Shown: in pieces, positions 60,200 to 64,000 of the stretch
Numbering within the stretch: position 1 is the stretch's first letter
Layout of the letters: each line of letters begins with the position of its first letter
Translations under genes and position numbers: made by a program
Notes under the pieces: generated by a model
What the model saw: only the letters and a program-made list of their open reading frames with translations
What the model was told of the DNA's origin: nothing
The model's database searches: none
Origin: Cuneatibacter caecimuris
Lineage (GTDB): Bacteria > Bacillota > Clostridia > Lachnospirales > Lachnospiraceae
Direction: 5' to 3'
Assembly: GCF_004216775.1 (NCBI RefSeq)
Contig: NZ_SGXF01000006.1
Span: 1-64,000 of the forward strand
Length of the DNA stretch: 64,000 bases

Positions 60200-61081
60200 T
60201 CAATGTACTTCCAGAGATCGGATATGCTTTGCCTCTTTTTGCCCGATTGGAGTGTTGGCAAGACCTCCTCTTCCGGTCTCCCGGAGAGAAACATCCATCT
60301 TCTCCCCTACCTCCCGCATGGCGTCAATGACCTGATCCGCAGGGATTGCGCTCTTTATTCCCGCCAGGGCCATATCTGCTGAGGCCATGGCATTTACGGC
60401 TCCTGCTACGTTCCGCTTCACACAGGGAACTTCCACAAGACCTGCTACTGGATCACAGACCAGCCCAAGCATATTTTTCAGGGCGATTGCCGCAGCATGA
60501 GAGATCTGGTCCGGGCTGCCGCCCTTTACTGCCGCCATAGCTCCTGCGGCCATAGCACTGGCAGAACCTACTTCAGCCTGGCAGCCTCCGGCCGCTCCGG
60601 ATATAAACGCCCGTTCTGCAATTACCTGTCCGATTCCTGCAGAAACAAAAAGCGCGTCCAGGATCAGGTCAATGCTGCATCCGCTGGATTTGAAATAGGG
60701 AATTAAAACTGCCGGAAGAACGCCACAGGAACCTGCTGTAGGCGCTGCCACAATTCTTTTCATGCAGGCATTGGATTCCCCCATCTGAAGAGCCTGAGTA
60801 ATCACGGAACCCATAAAACTGCCGCAAAGGGATTCCTGTTCCATGCAGTATTTTTCCATCTTTCCGCCGTCTCCGCCCACCAGGCCGCTTTTTGAATGGA
60901 GATTTTTTTCGTAAGTAGCGGAAGCCAGCAGCATCGCATCCCAAATCTGATACATCCTGGCTCTTGTCTCTTCTGATGTTACATTCCGGTCCTGGCAGTC
61001 ATCCTGGATTATTGCTTCAGCGAAACTGATCTGTTTATTTTTGCATTGCTGCATTATTTCTTCCATAGATTGAAAGGCCAT
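60200..61081 (-). CDS. sdaAA: L-serine ammonia-lyase, iron-sulfur-dependent, alpha subunit
   Basis: Splits serine to pyruvate and ammonia with an oxygen-sensitive 4Fe-4S cluster. The 293 residues show AAPTAGSCGVLPAVLIPYF, SSGCSIDLILDALFVSAGIG and GLVCDPVAGLVEVPCVKRN, with the cluster cysteines in these motifs. ATG at 61079-61081 overlaps the sdaAB stop; GGGAGG is in place. Confidence 0.95.
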   Translation of the reverse strand: MAFQSMEEIMQQCKNKQISFAEAIIQDDCQDRNVTSEETRARMYQIWDAMLLASATYEKNLHSKSGLVGGDGGKMEKYCMEQESLCGSFMGSVITQALQMGESNACMKRIVAAPTAGSCGVLPAVLIPYFKSSGCSIDLILDALFVSAGIGQVIAERAFISGAAGGCQAEVGSASAMAAGAMAAVKGGSPDQISHAAAIALKNMLGLVCDPVAGLVEVPCVKRNVAGAVNAMASADMALAGIKSAIPADQVIDAMREVGEKMDVSLRETGRGGLANTPIGQKEAKHIRSLEVH

Positions 61082-61749
61082 CAAAAATCCTCCCCTAGAT
61101 TGATGCAGGTAACTTTTAAAATTCCGGTGCAGGTACGCAGATGTTCCACGACAGAGTGTGGAATATCTGTATCTGTTTCTGTTACCAATACTGCTCTACC
61201 TCCCCGGCTGGAGCGGTTGAGGGCCATGGTTGCGATATTGATGCCGCTTTGGAACAGGACCTTGGATACCTCGGCCACATGCCCGGGTTCATCATGATTA
61301 TGAACGATCAGCGTAGGCTGTTCTCCGGTGAAATCAACCCGGATATCGTCGATGTAGTTCACCATAATACGTCCGCCGCCCAGAGAACTGGCCTGTATTT
61401 TTAATTCCTTTCCATCTTGCCCCTTTACCTGAAGCAGCGCGGTGTTCGGATGTGCGCCGCGGATATTTTTGGTATGAAAATGATATTTCATACCTTTTTT
61501 CTCCGCCAGCTCCTCACTGTCCGGAATACGTATGTCATCCGGTTCCATCCCAAGCAGTCCTGCCAGAAGAGCTTTATCTGTCCCATGACCTACTCCGGTA
61601 GCAGCAAAAGAGCCGTGCAGTGTGATCTCTGCATGGGCTGGGATTCCGGCCAGCAATTTCTGAGTGATCCGGCCGATGCGGACAGCTCCGGCAGTATGTG
61701 AACTGGATGGACCTACCATTACAGGACCCAGAATATCGTAAATATTCAC
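61081..61749 (-). CDS. sdaAB: L-serine ammonia-lyase, iron-sulfur-dependent, beta subunit
   Basis: Regulatory subunit of 222 residues: N-terminal serine dehydratase domain (ILGPVMVGPSSSHTAGAVRIG, HGSFAATGVGHGTDKAL) and C-terminal ACT domain (LIVHNHDEPGHVAEVSKVL). The start is GTG 61749 behind AAGGAG. A TATACT on the minus strand near 61785 with CTGACA upstream may be the promoter, inside the end of rluD. Confidence 0.94.
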   Translation of the reverse strand: MNIYDILGPVMVGPSSSHTAGAVRIGRITQKLLAGIPAHAEITLHGSFAATGVGHGTDKALLAGLLGMEPDDIRIPDSEELAEKKGMKYHFHTKNIRGAHPNTALLQVKGQDGKELKIQASSLGGGRIMVNYIDDIRVDFTGEQPTLIVHNHDEPGHVAEVSKVLFQSGINIATMALNRSSRGGRAVLVTETDTDIPHSVVEHLRTCTGILKVTCINLGEDF

Positions 61750-61806
61750 CTGAGAATCTCCTTTTCTTCTGTATCTGTTAGTATAACCTGTTTAAGTGGT
61801 TCTATG

Positions 61807-62717
61807 TCAGTTCCGCAATTTTTCGAGAAGACTCTGAAAGTAAGCAGGAAGAGGGGCGTGAAATTCCATATATTCATTGGTTCTGGGATGTACAAACCCC
61901 AGAGACTCCGCATGAAGCGTCTGGCCCTTCAGACCGGAAAAGGGACATTTAGCAGGACCATACAGTTCATCCCCCACCAGTGGATGTCCGATAGAAGACA
62001 TATGAACCCGGATCTGATGAGTTCGTCCGGTTTCTAACCGGCATGCGATATAGGAATACCCTTGAAATGCTTCGAAAACTTTGTAATGGGTCACTGCATG
62101 ACGGCCTCCTCTGGCCGCCACCGCCATTTTGAGCCGCTGGGTGGGATGTCTTCCGATGGGCACATTAATACTGCCTTCCTCGTCTTTCAGATTCCCGTAA
62201 ACCACTGCTCGATATTCCCTGGTGATGGAATGTTCCTTCAGTGCTTCAGCAATTTTATTATGAGCAAGGTCGTTTTTACAGGCGATCAGGATGCCGGTGG
62301 TGTCTTTATCTATGCGATGGACAATACCAGGCCGTAAAACTCCGTTGATTCCGGACAGCTGCCCGCGGCAATGGTAAGAGCATTGACCAGAGTGCCTGTA
62401 TAATGGCCGGGAGCAGGATGCACCACCATGCCCTTTGGCTTATTAACCAAAATTACATCTTCATCTTCATATACCACATCCAGAGGAATATTTTCCGCCA
62501 GAATCTCCGGCTCCATAGCGGGAGGGATTTCCGCTGAGACACTGTCTCCGCAGACAACCGGATAGCTGCTTTTTACCGGAGAACTATTTACAAGAATACC
62601 GCCGGATTTGATCAGTTTCTGCAGATAAGAGCGGGTCAGGGTATCCAACTGCGCAGTCAGGTACTTATCGATCCGTTCACCTTCATATTCTTCAGTAACT
62701 TCAAAATGCTCCGTCAT
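61807..62717 (-). pseudogene. rluD: 23S rRNA pseudouridine synthase RluD, disrupted by one frameshift
   Basis: Frame one (62717 to stop at 62310) carries the S4 domain (EGERIDKYLTAQLDTLTRS) and VNKPKGMVVHPAPGHYTGTLVNAL. From about 62376 the family sequence continues in another frame: C-R-G-QLSGINGVLRPGIVHRIDKDTTGIL, with the catalytic Asp, then the stretch from VVYGNLKDEEGSINVPIGR through LETGRTHQIRVHM to the stop at 61807. Adding one T in CTTACC on the minus strand restores LYHCRGQL and one frame of about 304 codons. It is a recent mutation or a sequencing error. Confidence 0.85.
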
Positions 62718-63250
62718 GATTCTTCCCCATTATGATGACGCTTTTTACGGGAAAAACGCATCCAGGTCCAGTCATCGTCCTCTTTATAGTAAAAAAACGC
62801 CAGAACCAGCAAAGCTGCGGCTGATACTGTGATATAACAATCAGCAACATTAAATATCGGGAAATTGATCAGTTTAAAATAAACAAAATCTACTACATAA
62901 CCATTCAGAAACCGGTCAATAAAATTTCCCGCCGCACCTGCCATCACAAAAACTGCGATGATCCGCAGTGGGAGGAAACGTTTCGTCTGCGGGATTTTCC
63001 AATACAGGTATCCCAGAATGATTACAAGGACAATGGTCAGAACGATAAAAAGCACTCTCTGGTTCTGCAGCAGCCCAAAGGCTGCGCCGTGATTTTCATA
63101 ATAATTTAGCTCCAGCGCTCCTGAGATAAGCTCCACAGGCTTTTGATTTTTTAAATTTGCTACCGCCAGGAATTTTGTCCATTGATCCAGTCCAATCAGC
63201 AGCAGTGCGGAAACTGCCGCTGTCAGACAGGACTTCACATGTTTTATCAT
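62714..63250 (-). CDS. lspA: Lipoprotein signal peptidase (signal peptidase II)
   Basis: Membrane aspartic protease that matures lipoproteins. Four hydrophobic helices; catalytic aspartates in GNFIDRF and FNVADCYI, plus DQWTKFL near the N-terminus. ATG at 63250 after GGAGAATAAATA gives 178 residues; the frame is open upstream to 63301 inside the aroB end but without similarity. Overlaps rluD by four bases. Confidence 0.94.
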   Translation of the reverse strand: MIKHVKSCLTAAVSALLLIGLDQWTKFLAVANLKNQKPVELISGALELNYYENHGAAFGLLQNQRVLFIVLTIVLVIILGYLYWKIPQTKRFLPLRIIAVFVMAGAAGNFIDRFLNGYVVDFVYFKLINFPIFNVADCYITVSAAALLVLAFFYYKEDDDWTWMRFSRKKRHHNGEES

Positions 63251-63251
63251 T

Positions 63252-64000
63252 TTATTTATTCTCCAATCCCATATATTGCAAGGCGTTCCGCATATCTTCA
63301 TCCGTAACCGAATTATCTATATATGCGCTGCCTATCCGGTTCAACAGGATAAAGCGGATGACGCCGGCAAACATCTTTTTATCATGTTTGGTAGCCTGAA
63401 TCACATCTTCCGGATCAAGATCTGCAGGAAACGTTACAGGCAGCTTCAGCAGCTCCAAAAGAGCCCTGCAGTTATTCAGCTCCTGGGAAGCTATATTCCC
63501 TTTTATGCCGGAAAGGTAAAGGGCAGCCATACAGCCGGCGGCCACACATTCTCCATGCAGCAGGGAAAAACCGCATAATTTTTCTACCGCGTGCCCCAGG
63601 GTGTGACCAAAGTTCAGCAGAGCCCGTTCACCCTGTTCAGTGGGATCTTTTTCCACTACATCTTTTTTAATCCGGCAGCTTACTGCAATCATCTCTTCCA
63701 GAATATCATAATCTCTGTTCAGAATTTTATCCGTATTCTGCCGGAGCCAATGGTAATAATCTGCGTCTTTGATCATCCCGTGCTTTACAATTTCTCCCAT
63801 TCCGGACAAGTATTCCCGTTCCGGAAGGGTATTCAGAGAAGACAGGTTCATATAAACCAGGCTGGGCTGTTTGAAAGCGCCTACCATATTTTTATAGGAA
63901 TCAAAATCCACTCCGGTTTTTCCCCCAATACTGCTGTCCACCTGGGAAAGCAGTGTGGTAGGAACCTGAATAAAGCTGATTCCCCGCAAATAGGTGGCGG
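63252..64000 (-). CDS. aroB: 3-dehydroquinate synthase (5' end beyond the window)
   Basis: Second shikimate-pathway enzyme, NAD and metal dependent. The visible C-terminal 248 residues include IQVPTTLLSQVDSSIGGKTGVD, MGEIVKHGMIKD, LLNFGHTLGHAVEK with metal-binding histidines, and HGECVAAGCMAALYLS. The frame continues to the last base of the window (codons ATYLRG), so the gene is incomplete here. Its stop lies one base before the lspA start. Confidence 0.95.
   Translation of the reverse strand, partial: ATYLRGISFIQVPTTLLSQVDSSIGGKTGVDFDSYKNMVGAFKQPSLVYMNLSSLNTLPEREYLSGMGEIVKHGMIKDADYYHWLRQNTDKILNRDYDILEEMIAVSCRIKKDVVEKDPTEQGERALLNFGHTLGHAVEKLCGFSLLHGECVAAGCMAALYLSGIKGNIASQELNNCRALLELLKLPVTFPADLDPEDVIQATKHDKKMFAGVIRFILLNRIGSAYIDNSVTDEDMRNALQYMGLENK

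Overview
The window reads as chromosome of a spore-forming Clostridia member, most likely Lachnospiraceae. The grounds are the low-to-medium GC gene style with strong GGAGG ribosome binding sites, consensus sigma-A promoters, an alpha/beta-type small acid-soluble spore protein behind a sigma-G-like promoter, the sporulation genes ytfJ and ylbJ, a glmS ribozyme, lexA facing a yneA-like gene, and Firmicutes-only genes such as recU, remA, rqcH, fakA and a XerS-like recombinase. No phage, plasmid, complete insertion sequence, CRISPR array, rRNA or tRNA gene was seen. Most of the DNA is housekeeping.

Layout: 0.3-6.5 kb is the nusB-xseA-xseB-ispA-dxs-tlyA-nadK operon. 6.6-9.7 kb holds an HD hydrolase, a CmpB-type membrane protein and convergent rqcH. 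10.0-14.1 kb is a two-gene glycoside hydrolase operon (GH2 and NagZ-like GH3). 14.3-19.6 kb is yicC-remA-gmk-rpoZ-rimO-pgsA-cinA, followed by unknown proteins, a DUF2953 protein, ytfJ, a 46-residue membrane protein, a MATE exporter and an orphan AgrC-like kinase. 25.7-30.4 kb is rpmB facing asp23-fakA-recG. 30.4-34.3 kb holds an iron-sulfur flavoprotein, the spore protein, rsmD-coaD-coiled-coil gene and ylbJ. 34.3-37.8 kb holds a pepD-type dipeptidase, an HTH-AlaA fusion and a NifX-like protein. 38.1-45.6 kb holds an M23 peptidase, a small alarmone synthetase, an RNA-modification cluster and recU. 45.7-51.4 kb is a histidine operon (hisZ-G-D-B-A-IE) without hisC, hisH or hisF, then pepT. 52.8-60.1 kb has a broken small gene, lexA/yneA, glmS with its ribozyme, a TtcA-like enzyme, a XerS-like recombinase and small proteins. 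60.2-64.0 kb (minus strand) is aroB (cut by the window end)-lspA-rluD (frameshifted)-sdaAB-sdaAA.

The most unusual content lies between the genes. A family of about 120-bp structured repeats occurs seven times. Each begins with a 29-bp palindrome, and full copies add at least two further stems. Stems are kept by paired base changes between copies. Five of the six copies with visible upstream DNA start directly behind a hairpin/T-tract terminator in the same orientation. Other points worth attention are a HisIE protein carrying a degenerate HisF half-barrel, an XRE-type DNA-binding domain fused to an AlaA-type aminotransferase with near-identical direct repeats around its promoter, and two tandem pairs of SOS boxes between lexA and yneA. 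All calls come from reading sequence by eye; no database search or folding program was run.
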